Numbered from the stretch's first letter, positions 32,884-41,557 are shown. The stretch is 64,000 nucleotides of DNA from JBQTII01 sp052388275 (GCA_052388275.1 JBQTII010000081.1:4583-68582); one strand, 5' to 3'. Notes: generated by a model not told the origin, from the letters alone. Translations and numbers: made by a program.

Positions 32884-33210
32884 GCCATGTGCACCTCACT
32901 CACGCGAGCGGGATCCGGAAGGCCTTCGAACCGAGCGTGCGCCCGATGGATGCGGGGCCACGCGTCGTTGTCTACTGGCGTTCCGGATCCCACCCGGGTC
33001 CAGCCCCCGCGGCGGTTTCTGCGATGCTCGGACAACGGGGACGCGGGTTTTTTACTAGTCCAGGTCGCCAACGATCAAGGCGACGTTGACCTGCGACGAT
33101 GAAGAACACTGCAGGTCACACGCACACAGATTCGAGATGATCAATCCGGAAATTTCAGTGCGTCGCGGCGTGTCGCGACATCGATTGCTCCATTCGGGTT
33201 GGAGGCAGGT
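32884..33210 (+). other. Intergenic region with a long-range inverted repeat and a T tract
   Basis: No convincing coding frame is present in these 327 bases. GGGATCCGGAA (32910-32920) and TTCCGGATCCC (32981-32991) are exact inverse complements 60 bases apart. Downstream, CCCGCG and CGCGGG can pair ahead of TTTTTT (33050-33055), an intrinsic-terminator-like ending that is rare in this DNA. The segment could encode a small structured RNA ending near 33055. The remaining bases to 33210 hold the epimerase leader with GGAGG at 33201-33205. Confidence 0.35.
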
Positions 33211-34272
33211 GTGCACGTGCTCGTCACCGGCGGCGCCGGGTTCATCGGCTCCCACATCGTGAGTGCACTCGCGCATCGTGGGCACCAGGTGCGGGTGCTG
33301 GATTCCCTGCTCCCGGCGGTGCATCCGGTTGCGACGACACTGCCCACGGACGCGGAGTTCCGCCGCGGTGATCTGCGCGACGTCGCCGCGGTCGCCCACG
33401 CGCTGGAGGGCATCGACGCGGTGTGTCATCAGGCGGCGATGGTGGGCCTGGGCCTCAACCTCGACGATGCGCCGGACTACGTCGGCGCGAACGATCTCGG
33501 CACTGCGGTGCTGCTCGCCGCGATGGCCCGTACCCGGATCGCGCGCCTCGTGCTCGCCTCCTCGATGGTCGTCTACGGCGAGGGGCGCTACGCCTGCCAG
33601 TTGCACGGCCACACGCCCGCCGCCCCGCGGCAGGTCGCTGACCTCGAAGCGGGCCGTTTCGAACCGCGGTGTTCCTGTGGACGCGTACTCTGCCCCGAAC
33701 TCGTGGACGAGAGCGCCCCACTTGACCCGCGCAACGTCTATGCCGCGACCAAGGTTGCCCAGGAACATCTGTGCGCTGCCTGGGCGCGCGCCACCGGCGG
33801 CCGGGTCGCCGCCCTGCGTTACCACAACGTCTACGGCCCACGGATGCCGCGGGACACCCCGTACGCAGGGGTGGCCGCCATCTTCCGCTCCGCCCTCGCC
33901 GACTCCCGGCCACCGCAGGTCTTCGAGGACGGCGCGATGCGCCGAGACTTCGTGCACGTGCGCGATGTCGCCGGCGCCAACCTCGCCGCCCTCGCCGCCC
34001 TCACCGCCGATGGCGGACCGATCGCGGCCGGGACACTACGCCCCTACAACGTGGGCAGCGGGACCGTACGTACCGTGGCAGAGCTGGCCCGGGCACTCTC
34101 GGTGGCCTGCGGTGGACCCGCGCCGGTGGTGACCGGGGCCTATCGGCTCGGGGACGTGCGCCACATCACCGCGAGTTCGGACCGGCTGCGCGCCGAGCTG
34201 GGCTGGCGGGTGAGCGAAGACTTCACCGCAGGGATGGCGGAGTTCGCCGCGGCCCCGCTACGCGGCAGCTGA
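33211..34272 (+). CDS. NAD-dependent nucleotide-sugar epimerase/dehydratase with a Cys-rich insertion
   Basis: A 353-residue extended SDR. The NAD site is VTGGAGFIGSHI; catalytic residues are Ser in LASSMVVYG and Y177/K181 in YAATK. Between them an insertion carries C129, H132, H134 and the cluster RCSCGRVLC (C154, C156, C161), which looks like a small zinc site. RYHNVYGPRMPRDTPYAGVAAIF and RDFVHVRDVA are typical of UDP-glucose 4-epimerase and dTDP-glucose 4,6-dehydratase relatives. GTG 33211 has GGAGG five bases upstream. It leads an envelope-type cluster interrupted by an oppositely oriented two-component pair. Confidence 0.85.
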   Translation: MHVLVTGGAGFIGSHIVSALAHRGHQVRVLDSLLPAVHPVATTLPTDAEFRRGDLRDVAAVAHALEGIDAVCHQAAMVGLGLNLDDAPDYVGANDLGTAVLLAAMARTRIARLVLASSMVVYGEGRYACQLHGHTPAAPRQVADLEAGRFEPRCSCGRVLCPELVDESAPLDPRNVYAATKVAQEHLCAAWARATGGRVAALRYHNVYGPRMPRDTPYAGVAAIFRSALADSRPPQVFEDGAMRRDFVHVRDVAGANLAALAALTADGGPIAAGTLRPYNVGSGTVRTVAELARALSVACGGPAPVVTGAYRLGDVRHITASSDRLRAELGWRVSEDFTAGMAEFAAAPLRGS

Positions 34273-34279
34273 GTGCCCG

Positions 34280-35416
34280 TCAGGCCGCCAGCGCCGGGAG
34301 CTGAACCTCGAAGCGGCAGCCACCGCCCACGTTGACCACAGTGATCTCCCCCGCGTGCGCCTCCACGATCCCCCGCACGATCGCCAGCCCCAACCCGGCC
34401 CCGCCATCGCGTCCCGGGGTGCGCGCATTCGTCCCCCGCCAGGCCACGTCAAAGACGCGAGCGAGATCGGGCTCCGGGATGCCACCGCAGCCGTCGGTGA
34501 CCGTGATGCGGGCCCGGCCCTCGGCGCGGTCCAGGTGAATCTCGACCGTCCCGTCGGCCGGGGTGTGTCGGATGGCGTTCACCACCAGGTTGCTCATCAG
34601 CCGGGACAGCTCCCGGCCGTCAGCCCGCACGGCCACGTCGGTCAGGGCATGACCGCGCAGCGTGATCCCGCGTTCGCGAGCGAGCGCATCCGCCCCGGCC
34701 AGGGTGTCCGAGACCAGATCGGAGAGCGAGATACGTTCCAGGGTCAACTTCAGGGCGCCGGCGTGGATGACGGAGAGTTCGAAGAGATCGTCGACCATCG
34801 CGGCGAGGCGATCGACCTCCATCCGGATCTGCTTGCGGTAACGGTCCGGATCGCTCGCGACGCCGTCCTCCAATGCCTCGGCCATCGCACGCATCCCGGC
34901 CAGCGGGGTGCGCAGATCGTGTGAGACCCAGGCGACGAGCTCGCGGCGCGAGGACTCAAGCGCGTTCGCCCGATCCCGGGACTCGGCCAGGCGGGTGCGC
35001 GCGGCCTCCAGCTCCCGGCTGAGCTCGGTGAACTCCGAGGACATCCGATGCCGACCCCGTGAGGTGGACTGACCGGGGGTGAGGCGCCCGATGTCGCCGA
35101 TCGCCCGGGCCTCGGCGGTCAGCACCCGGCTGCCGGCCGCGAACGTACGGGCCAACGCGAACGAGACCCCGGTCATCAGCAGCGCGACCACGACGCTGAC
35201 CATGATCACCACGTCGAAATCGTGACTCGACAGGAACATCGCGTGCGCCGTGCCGACCGTCGCGGCGATCATCGCGGCGACGGTCGTCAGGCAGAGCGTG
35301 AGCAGCGCGGCCCGCAACGAGCGATGGCGCAGGCGGCGCAGCAGCGTGAGCCCCAGGATGGCCACCGCGCCGGACCAGGCCAGCGCGATCAGCACGACCT
35401 CGACCTTCTCGTTCAC
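34280..35416 (-). CDS. Sensor histidine kinase
   Basis: A 378-residue membrane sensor with three to four hydrophobic helices in the first 90 residues and almost no external loop, a HAMP-like linker, the H-box WVSHDLRTPL (H166), and an ATPase domain (NLVVNAIRHTPADG, TVTDGCGGIPEPD, GAGLGLAIVRGIVEAH). It should phosphorylate the response regulator whose gene overlaps its start by four bases. The signal is unknown; the lack of an external domain suggests sensing in or at the membrane. It is convergent with the epimerase gene. Confidence 0.92.
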   Translation of the reverse strand: MNEKVEVVLIALAWSGAVAILGLTLLRRLRHRSLRAALLTLCLTTVAAMIAATVGTAHAMFLSSHDFDVVIMVSVVVALLMTGVSFALARTFAAGSRVLTAEARAIGDIGRLTPGQSTSRGRHRMSSEFTELSRELEAARTRLAESRDRANALESSRRELVAWVSHDLRTPLAGMRAMAEALEDGVASDPDRYRKQIRMEVDRLAAMVDDLFELSVIHAGALKLTLERISLSDLVSDTLAGADALARERGITLRGHALTDVAVRADGRELSRLMSNLVVNAIRHTPADGTVEIHLDRAEGRARITVTDGCGGIPEPDLARVFDVAWRGTNARTPGRDGGAGLGLAIVRGIVEAHAGEITVVNVGGGCRFEVQLPALAA

Positions 35417-36177
35417 AGCCGCACGTCCTGGGCCGAGGTCGGCTCGTCGGCCGCGGGGTGATCGCCGCCCTCGCCCGGGGGATCAAAGCGGTAGCCCACC
35501 CCCCATACCGTGACCAGCATCTGCGGGTTCGCGGGGTCCTGCTCCACCTTCTCCCGCAGGCGGCGCATGTGCACGGTGACGGTGGACTGGTCCCCGAACT
35601 CCCAGCCCCACACCGTGCGCATGAGTTCTTCGCGGGTGAAGGCCTGCCCGGGATGCGCGAGCAGGAAGGCGAGCAGGTCGAACTCACGCGCCGTCAGGGC
35701 CAGCTCGAGGCCACCTTTGCTCACCCGATGTCCGATGACGTCGACCCGCAGCGACCCGCTCTCCAGTACGCTGGGCCCCTCGCAGGCCGCGGGATCGGGA
35801 CCGGTTGCCCGGCGCAGCACCGAACGTACCCGCAGGGTGAGTTCACGGGGGCTGAACGGCTTGGTGACGTAGTCGTCGGCCCCGACCTCCAAACCGAGGA
35901 CGCGATCGTTCTCGCCCCCGAGCGCGGTGAGCATGATCACCGGTACCGGCGCGGTGGCCCGCAGCCGGCGGCAAACCTCGAGCCCGTCGATGCCGGGGAG
36001 CATGAGGTCCAGCACCACCAGGTCGGGCCACGCCCGCGCGGCCGCCGCCAGCGCCTGGGCCCCGTCCGCCGCATGGATCACCTCGTACCCGGCATTGCGC
36101 AGATAGGTGGACACGACCTCGGCGATGGTGAGGTCATCCTCGACCACGAGGACGCGCGGCGTACTCGGCGTGTTCAT
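35413..36177 (-). CDS. OmpR-family response regulator
   Basis: A 254-residue regulator. The receiver domain (8-120) has the acidic pair in VVEDD, the phospho-acceptor D57 in VVLDLMLPGIDG, and the conserved Lys in DYVTKPFSPREL. A winged-helix DNA-binding domain follows (about 155-245: LTAREFDLLAFLLAHPGQAFTREEL, then VTVHMRRLREKVE). ATG 36177 faces the GT2 gene at 36356 across 178 bases, so it is well placed to regulate that operon. Target genes are inference. Confidence 0.93.
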   Translation of the reverse strand: MNTPSTPRVLVVEDDLTIAEVVSTYLRNAGYEVIHAADGAQALAAAARAWPDLVVLDLMLPGIDGLEVCRRLRATAPVPVIMLTALGGENDRVLGLEVGADDYVTKPFSPRELTLRVRSVLRRATGPDPAACEGPSVLESGSLRVDVIGHRVSKGGLELALTAREFDLLAFLLAHPGQAFTREELMRTVWGWEFGDQSTVTVHMRRLREKVEQDPANPQMLVTVWGVGYRFDPPGEGGDHPAADEPTSAQDVRL

Positions 36178-36355
36178 GGCGAGGTACTCAGCGGGTGCCC
36201 TTGGCGCATGCTCGCGAGTTTAGGGGCCGTCAGCTCCCCGCTAAACCGATCACCACGCCGCGTCAGCAGACCGTAAGGGCATCGCCGGGAACCTGGCAGC
36301 AGTTCGTAACAACGCACCGAAGGTTTCGCCTCACCACTGACCCTACCGTGGGGTC

Positions 36356-37051
36356 ATGCCTTCATCGTTGCCCGCAGACCCTCGTGAGCACCGCACCGTC
36401 CCTGCCCAGGTCGACGTCGTGCTGCCGTGCCTGAACGAGGCCGCCGCGCTGCCGTGGGTGCTGGAACGCTTCCCCGCCTGGGCTCGACCGATCGTCGTCG
36501 ACAACGCCAGCAACGACGCCAGCGCCCGGATCGCCGCCGAGCTGGGCGCGTTGGTCGTGCGCGAGGAGCGGCGCGGGTTCGGGGCCGCCGCACACGCCGG
36601 GCTGCTCGCCGCCAGTGCCCCGATCGTGGCGTTCTGCGACGCGGACGCTTCGATGGATCCCCGCGAACTGCATCTGGTGGTCGAACCGATCCAGGCCGGC
36701 CGGGCGGACCTGGTCCTTGGCCGGCGGGTGCCACGGCCCGGGTCGTGGCCTGCCCATGCCCGCATCGCCAACCGGGCACTCGGGGCGCTGCTCGGCCGGC
36801 GGGCGGGCCTGCGGTTGCGAGACCTGGGCCCGATGCGGGCCGCCCGCAGGACCGACCTACTCGACCTGAATCTGATGGACCGTCGGTTCGGCTATCCACT
36901 GGAGATGGTGGTCGTTGCGGCGCGCGCCAGGTGGCGGATCGTCGAGGTTGACACGAGCTATCACCCACGAATCGGGCGCTCCAAGGTCACCGGGACACTG
37001 CGCGGCACGCTGCGGACCGTCAAAGACATGAGCGCGGTGCTGGCCCGGTGA
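36356..37051 (+). CDS. GT2 family glycosyltransferase (dolichyl/polyprenyl-phosphate sugar synthase-like)
   Basis: A 231-residue cytosolic glycosyltransferase. VDVVLPCLNEAAALPWVLERF starts the GT-A fold; FCDADASMD holds the DxD metal site (D95, D97). LGRRVPRPGSWP and LRDLGPMRAARRTDLLDL fit enzymes that move a sugar from a nucleotide to a polyprenyl phosphate. It has no membrane helix. It is the first gene of a six-gene run in which each start overlaps or nearly touches the previous stop, so a lipid-linked sugar could be made here and used by the GT87-like enzyme at the end of the run. Confidence 0.82.
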   Translation: MPSSLPADPREHRTVPAQVDVVLPCLNEAAALPWVLERFPAWARPIVVDNASNDASARIAAELGALVVREERRGFGAAAHAGLLAASAPIVAFCDADASMDPRELHLVVEPIQAGRADLVLGRRVPRPGSWPAHARIANRALGALLGRRAGLRLRDLGPMRAARRTDLLDLNLMDRRFGYPLEMVVVAARARWRIVEVDTSYHPRIGRSKVTGTLRGTLRTVKDMSAVLAR

Positions 37052-37692
37052 AAGACGCCGGCGAGTTGACGATCGTCGTGATGGCCAAAGAGCCCGTTGC
37101 GGGCCGGGTCAAGACCCGGTTGAGTCCACCGTTCACCCCCGAGCAGGCCGCGGCGCTCGCCGAGGCCGCCTTGCGCGACACCCTGGACACGGTCGTCCTC
37201 GCCCCGGCTACGCGCCGAGTGCTCTGCCTGGACGGCACTGCGGGCCGCTGGCTGCCGCCCGGGTTCGACGTGCTACCGCAATGCGCCGGCTCCTTGGACG
37301 AGCGACTGGCCGGGGCGCTCGCGGGCTGCTGCGGGCCGACGCTCATCATCGGCATGGACACCCCACAACTGAGCTCCCATCACCTGCACCTGACCTGGAG
37401 CACCTACGACGCATGGCTAGGGCCGGCCTGCGACGGCGGCTACTGGGGCATCGCTGTGCGCAACCCTGACCCGGCGTTGCTCCTCGGCGTACCCATGTCG
37501 AGCGCGCACACCGGCGCCGCACAACTGAGCAGGCTGACCGGCGCGGGGCTGCGAACGGGGCTGTTGGCAACCTTGCGCGACGTCGACACCGCAGAGGATG
37601 CGGCCGCGGTCGCCGCCCTGTGTCCGCAGAGCCGGTTCGGGCGCCGGCACCGCACCTTCGCCGCGGAAGTGGCGATCGCAGATGTCTGTTGA
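37048..37692 (+). CDS. DUF2064 / TIGR04282-type nucleotidyltransferase-fold protein
   Basis: A 214-residue protein related to glycosyltransferase A-type folds: VVMAKEPVAGRVKTRLSPPFTPEQAAALAEA is the nucleotide-binding start, IIGMDTPQL and GPACDGGYWGIAV follow. TIGR04282 proteins are annotated as arsenosugar biosynthesis glycosyltransferases in some genomes, but no arsenic genes are here, so that name should not be trusted. The GTG at 37048 overlaps the GT2 stop by four bases. It may form or activate the sugar used by its neighbours. Confidence 0.8.
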   Translation: MKDAGELTIVVMAKEPVAGRVKTRLSPPFTPEQAAALAEAALRDTLDTVVLAPATRRVLCLDGTAGRWLPPGFDVLPQCAGSLDERLAGALAGCCGPTLIIGMDTPQLSSHHLHLTWSTYDAWLGPACDGGYWGIAVRNPDPALLLGVPMSSAHTGAAQLSRLTGAGLRTGLLATLRDVDTAEDAAAVAALCPQSRFGRRHRTFAAEVAIADVC

Positions 37693-38338
37693 CACCCTGC
37701 CCTGGGCCGGCGATGTCCTCGCGGAATACCAGGACGCATTGTGGTCCGAGGTCGCGATGACCGTTCGCGACTGTAGCGGCCGAGCGCTGCCCTTCGACAT
37801 CCCGCGCTGGAGCGCGCAGGCCGATACCGCCGACCAGAGCATGCTGGCGCGCTGCGAGGGACCGACCTTGGACATCGGCTGCGGGCCGGGCCGTCTGGTC
37901 GCCGCGCTGGCCCACCGGGGCCTACCGGCACTCGGTGTGGATATCGCCCCAGCGGCGGTAGCCCTCACCCGTGCCGGGGGTGCGAGCGCGCTGCGCCGCT
38001 CGGTCTTCGACCCCCTTCCCGGCGAGGGCCGCTGGCGCTTCGCGCTGCTCGCCGACGGCAACATCGGCATCGGTGGCAACGCAGCGAGACTGCTCGGGCG
38101 GGTGCGCGAGTTACTGGCGCCGGGCGGGGTGGTGCTCATTGAGGCCGACCCGCACGGCCGGACCGAGACCGTCCTGGCCACTGTGCACTCGCCGGAGAAT
38201 CGACCGGCGGCGACTTTTCCGTGGCTGCACATCAGCGCCCCCGATGTCTGCGTCGTGGGAGCGGGCCTGGGCCTGACCCTGGCCGAGACCTGGTCATCGG
38301 GCGGACGATGCTTTGTCGCGCTACGGAAGGCGGAGTAA
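37682..38338 (+). CDS. Class I SAM-dependent methyltransferase
   Basis: A 218-residue methyltransferase with the SAM-binding motif LDIGCGPGRLVAAL and the acidic end of strand two in GVDIAPAAVAL. The start ATG at 37682 lies inside the end of the previous gene (11-base overlap). No transmembrane segment. Methyl acceptor unknown; the cluster suggests a sugar or lipid-linked glycan. A frame extending upstream to 37598 is out of family and lies within the preceding gene. Confidence 0.82.
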   Translation: MSVDTLPWAGDVLAEYQDALWSEVAMTVRDCSGRALPFDIPRWSAQADTADQSMLARCEGPTLDIGCGPGRLVAALAHRGLPALGVDIAPAAVALTRAGGASALRRSVFDPLPGEGRWRFALLADGNIGIGGNAARLLGRVRELLAPGGVVLIEADPHGRTETVLATVHSPENRPAATFPWLHISAPDVCVVGAGLGLTLAETWSSGGRCFVALRKAE

Positions 38339-39607
38339 ATGCTCGGCACACCGCCCGGCCCGTTCCGGGCCGGTTTCTGGCGCAGCCCGATCCGCGGGCC
38401 CTGGATCACCTCCGTACTCGGCGCACTATTGCTCATCGGGATCCCGGTCATGTTCGCGACCGGGATGCTGTCCTACCTCGCGTACAACCCGTGGCTGCCG
38501 GGTAACGACGAGCGCCACGGCAGCGGCGTGTTGACCTTCATCCCCTTCCACTGGCCGGCCAGTCCGGCGTGGGGGTACCGCTTCACCCAGGGACTGCACG
38601 TGTGCCTCGGGGTGATCCTGATCCCGGTCCTGCTGGCCAAGCTGTGGTCGGTCATCCCGAAGCTGTTCGCCTGGCCGCCGGTCCGCTCGCCGGCCCACGC
38701 CCTGGAACGACTGTCGTTGTTCCTGCTCGTCGGCGGCGCCCTGTTCACCTTCGCCACCGGCCTGCTCAACATCCAGTACTGGTACCGCTTCCCCGGCTCG
38801 TTCTACGTCCTGCACTTCTACGGCGCCTGGGTGTTCATCGCGGCGTTCTTTGCTCATGCGGCGCTCAAGATCCCGCTGATGGTCGCCACCCTGCGGGCGC
38901 GGCCGCTACGCGCGGAACTGCGCGTCGACCTGGCCCGCACCGAGCCGGAGCCGTACCCCGAGGATGGGCTGGTCAGTTCCGATCCGGCGCCGCCCTCGGT
39001 GTCCCGCCGAGGGGTCCTCGGCCTGGTCGGAGCCGGTAGCGCCGCCATGGCCGTCGTGATGGCGGGGCAGTCGATCGGCGGACCGCTACGCCGGATCTCG
39101 GTGCTCGCCCCGCGCGGCGGCTTCACCGAGGGCAGCGGGCCGAACGATTTCCAGGTCAACATCACCGCCGGCGAGGCGCAGATCACGGCCTCGCAGGTCG
39201 GTGCCGGCTGGCGGCTGGAACTGGCGGGCGGACGCGCTCGGGTCGTACTGACCCGTGATCAGCTGCTGGCGATGACCCTGTACACCGCGAACCTGCCGAT
39301 CGCCTGCGTCGAGGGTTGGTCGACCGGCAATCAACGCTGGGAGGGCGTGCGCCTGCGCGACCTGGCGGCCCTGGCTGGATCGCAGGATCCGGGGTCGGTG
39401 TTCGTCGAGTCGCTGCAGTCCGGCGGGTCGTTCTCGCGGGGCCGCCTGGCGGGTAATCAGATCGCGCACCCGGACAGCCTGCTCGCGCTGCGCGTCAACG
39501 GCGTCGACCTATCGATGGACCACGGCTTTCCGGCGCGGGTGATCGTCCCCAACAACCCCGGGGTGCGCAACACCAAGTGGGTCAACCGTCTCACCTTCGA
39601 GGCCTGA
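38339..39607 (+). CDS. Membrane cytochrome b-type / sulfite-oxidase-type molybdopterin fusion with internal Tat-like signal
   Basis: A 422-residue protein in two parts. Residues 20-185 hold about four helices with histidines placed for b-type haem (H60, H71, H87, H159). After a linker, VSRRGVLGLVGAG (221-233) matches a twin-arginine signal followed by a hydrophobic helix; residues 260-422 are an oxidoreductase molybdopterin domain with the Mo-ligand cysteine C323 (LPIACVEGWSTG). This suggests helices inserted by Sec and a folded Mo domain exported by Tat, with electrons exchanged with the quinone pool. ATG 38339 directly follows the methyltransferase stop. The substrate is unknown. Confidence 0.8.
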   Translation: MLGTPPGPFRAGFWRSPIRGPWITSVLGALLLIGIPVMFATGMLSYLAYNPWLPGNDERHGSGVLTFIPFHWPASPAWGYRFTQGLHVCLGVILIPVLLAKLWSVIPKLFAWPPVRSPAHALERLSLFLLVGGALFTFATGLLNIQYWYRFPGSFYVLHFYGAWVFIAAFFAHAALKIPLMVATLRARPLRAELRVDLARTEPEPYPEDGLVSSDPAPPSVSRRGVLGLVGAGSAAMAVVMAGQSIGGPLRRISVLAPRGGFTEGSGPNDFQVNITAGEAQITASQVGAGWRLELAGGRARVVLTRDQLLAMTLYTANLPIACVEGWSTGNQRWEGVRLRDLAALAGSQDPGSVFVESLQSGGSFSRGRLAGNQIAHPDSLLALRVNGVDLSMDHGFPARVIVPNNPGVRNTKWVNRLTFEA

Positions 39608-39611
39608 GGCC

Positions 39612-40106
39612 GTGTCCCCCACCCTGCGCCCGCCCGGCCCACGACCCGGTGTCGAGAGGATCCGGCGCCGCTACGGCGCCCACCCCGCACACCTGCTCGT
39701 CCTGGCCGGCGCCCTGGCCATCGCCCTGATCGCCGGCAGGCCCCTGCTCGATGAAGGAGGCCTGGAGGTGGTCATCTGGTTCGCGGGCTCCGCGATCCTG
39801 CACGACGCCGTGTTCGTCATGGCCTACATCGGCGCCGACTCGCTGCTCGTGCGAGCGTGGCGCCGACGCCCCGGCCGGGTAGCGTGGATCAACTTTGTCC
39901 GGGTACCGGCCGCGATCTCCGCGATCATGTTCGTTGTCTACTCGCCGGTGATCCTCGGCAAGGCGACCTCGTTCCAGAGCAAGACCCTGCGCTCGACGGA
40001 CGCCTATCTTGGGCACTGGCTGCTGGTCAGCGCGGTGCTCGCCGGGATCTCCCTGACGGCCTACCTCGCCCGGGTGCTGGTGGTGGCGTGGCGGCGCCGG
40101 CAATGA
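39612..40106 (+). CDS. Integral membrane protein of unknown function
   Basis: A 164-residue protein with about four helices (near residues 28-45, 55-75, 92-110, 135-157) and a basic N- and C-terminus. No catalytic motif is visible. GTG 39612 lies four bases after the Mo-fusion stop, and the next gene's ATG overlaps its stop (ATGA). It is probably an accessory of the Mo-fusion or of the GT87-like enzyme. I do not recognise a named family. Confidence 0.75.
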   Translation: MSPTLRPPGPRPGVERIRRRYGAHPAHLLVLAGALAIALIAGRPLLDEGGLEVVIWFAGSAILHDAVFVMAYIGADSLLVRAWRRRPGRVAWINFVRVPAAISAIMFVVYSPVILGKATSFQSKTLRSTDAYLGHWLLVSAVLAGISLTAYLARVLVVAWRRRQ

Positions 40107-41557
40107 GCTCGGAGAACGCGCCCGAGGTGAGGCCCAGGAACCTGCGCCCTCGCCTGCTGGTGATCGCGGCACTGCTGGCCCTCGGCGGTCAGGTCGCGTT
40201 CGAGGTCGCCGCGCTGAGCATGGGCGATCCGGGCCGAGAGGGCGCCTCGCGCATCCTGCTCCGCTACGCCGGGGCGGCGGTGGCGTTCGTCGCCGGGGCA
40301 CTGGTGGTGCGCGCCCTGCCGGTGCGCACCTCCGTGGCGCTCAGCCTGGCCGGCGGCGCGCTGCTGCAGGTGATCGCGGTCGGCTACTCCCCCACCACCA
40401 CGGACGATTTCTGGCGCTACCTGTGGGACGGCAAGGTCCAGGCCGCGGGGATCAATCCCTACCGCTACACCCCGCTCGATCCCGCCCTGCTCGCCTTGCG
40501 TGAGGCCGAGTTGTTCCCCCCCGACACCCGCACACCGGAGCAGGCCGCGAGCGCCGTCGCCGAAAAGCGAACCGACCCCTGCACCTCCCGTGGGGTGCCC
40601 CACGACTGCACACTGATCAACCGCCCGAACGTGAACACGATCTATCCACCGGTGGCCGAGGCCGCCTTTCTCGGCCTGCACCACCTTTCCCCCGCCGATC
40701 ACCGCGTCCGCAGCCTGCAGATCGCGCTTGCGCTGGTGGCGCTCGCCGTCGCCTTGGCGCTGATGTGGGCGAGGCACCGCGCCGGCCGGGACCCTAGGGC
40801 CGCGGTGTGGTGGACCTGGTGCCCGGTGGTGTGGTTGGAGGCATCGAACAACGCCCACATTGACGTGCTCGCCGTGCTGCTGGTGGTCACGACGTTCGGG
40901 GTGCTCGCGGGGGCTGGCGGTGACCCAAGTCGGCGGCGGCTGGCCGCAGCGGGAGCCCTCTTCGGCGGCGCCGTGGCGGTGAAGTTCGTCCCCGTGCTGA
41001 TCGCGCCGGCGCTGCTGATCCGCCGGGGTCACCTCCTGCTCGGGGCCGCCGCGGCCCTGTTCGCTCTCAGCTACCTCCCGCACGTCCTCGCCGTGGGCAG
41101 CGATGTGCTCGGGTACCTGCCCGGCTACCTCGACGAAGAGGGCTACTCCGGAGCCCAGCGCTTCGGGCTGGTGCGCCTGGTGGTTCCGGACCAGTTGGCT
41201 CCCGCGGCTGTGGTGGTGATCGGCGCGGGTCTCGCTGCGCTCGTCTGGCGCCAGGGGTGTTCGCACGTGTCGGCGCCAGACGCGCTTCTGCTCACCGGCA
41301 CCGCCTTTCTCCTCGTCGGCCCGAGCCAACCCTGGTACGCCGTCCTGCTCGTGGCGCTGGTTGCCCTGGCGGACCGCCCGCAGTGGCTGGCCGTCGCGGC
41401 CGCGGGCTATCCCGTCTACCAGGCCGGACACCTGGGCGTGGACAACGCGCTGATGCAGCAGTGGGCCTACGGCAGTGCCGCGGTGTTGGTCGTCCTCTTC
41501 GCCTGGGCTCGGCGGTCGGGAGCGGTGGAGCACCCGGAGAGATCAGAGGCCCTCTGA
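40103..41557 (+). CDS. GT87-like polyprenyl-phosphate-dependent glycosyltransferase
   Basis: A 484-residue polytopic protein with 10-12 helices. The first external loop carries acidic residues in YSPTTTDDFWRYLWDGKVQAAGINPYRY, the GT-C signature that takes the sugar from a polyprenyl phosphate. PNVNTIYPPVAE and WLEASNNAHIDVLAVLLVV are typical of GT87/DUF2029 mannosyltransferases that build envelope glycolipids outside the membrane. It ends the cluster begun by the GT2 gene, whose polyprenyl-linked product could be its donor. Base use after its stop changes sharply. Confidence 0.82.
   Translation: MSSENAPEVRPRNLRPRLLVIAALLALGGQVAFEVAALSMGDPGREGASRILLRYAGAAVAFVAGALVVRALPVRTSVALSLAGGALLQVIAVGYSPTTTDDFWRYLWDGKVQAAGINPYRYTPLDPALLALREAELFPPDTRTPEQAASAVAEKRTDPCTSRGVPHDCTLINRPNVNTIYPPVAEAAFLGLHHLSPADHRVRSLQIALALVALAVALALMWARHRAGRDPRAAVWWTWCPVVWLEASNNAHIDVLAVLLVVTTFGVLAGAGGDPSRRRLAAAGALFGGAVAVKFVPVLIAPALLIRRGHLLLGAAAALFALSYLPHVLAVGSDVLGYLPGYLDEEGYSGAQRFGLVRLVVPDQLAPAAVVVIGAGLAALVWRQGCSHVSAPDALLLTGTAFLLVGPSQPWYAVLLVALVALADRPQWLAVAAAGYPVYQAGHLGVDNALMQQWAYGSAAVLVVLFAWARRSGAVEHPERSEAL

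Noticed and set aside
32887..33102. Small plus-strand open frame between the TauE-like gene and the epimerase
   Set aside because: No ribosome site, no hydrophobic or conserved pattern, and it spans an inverted repeat and a T tract.
37048..37692. Arsenosugar biosynthesis role for the DUF2064 protein
   Set aside because: The family label suggests it, but there are no arsenic genes and the neighbours point to envelope glycans.
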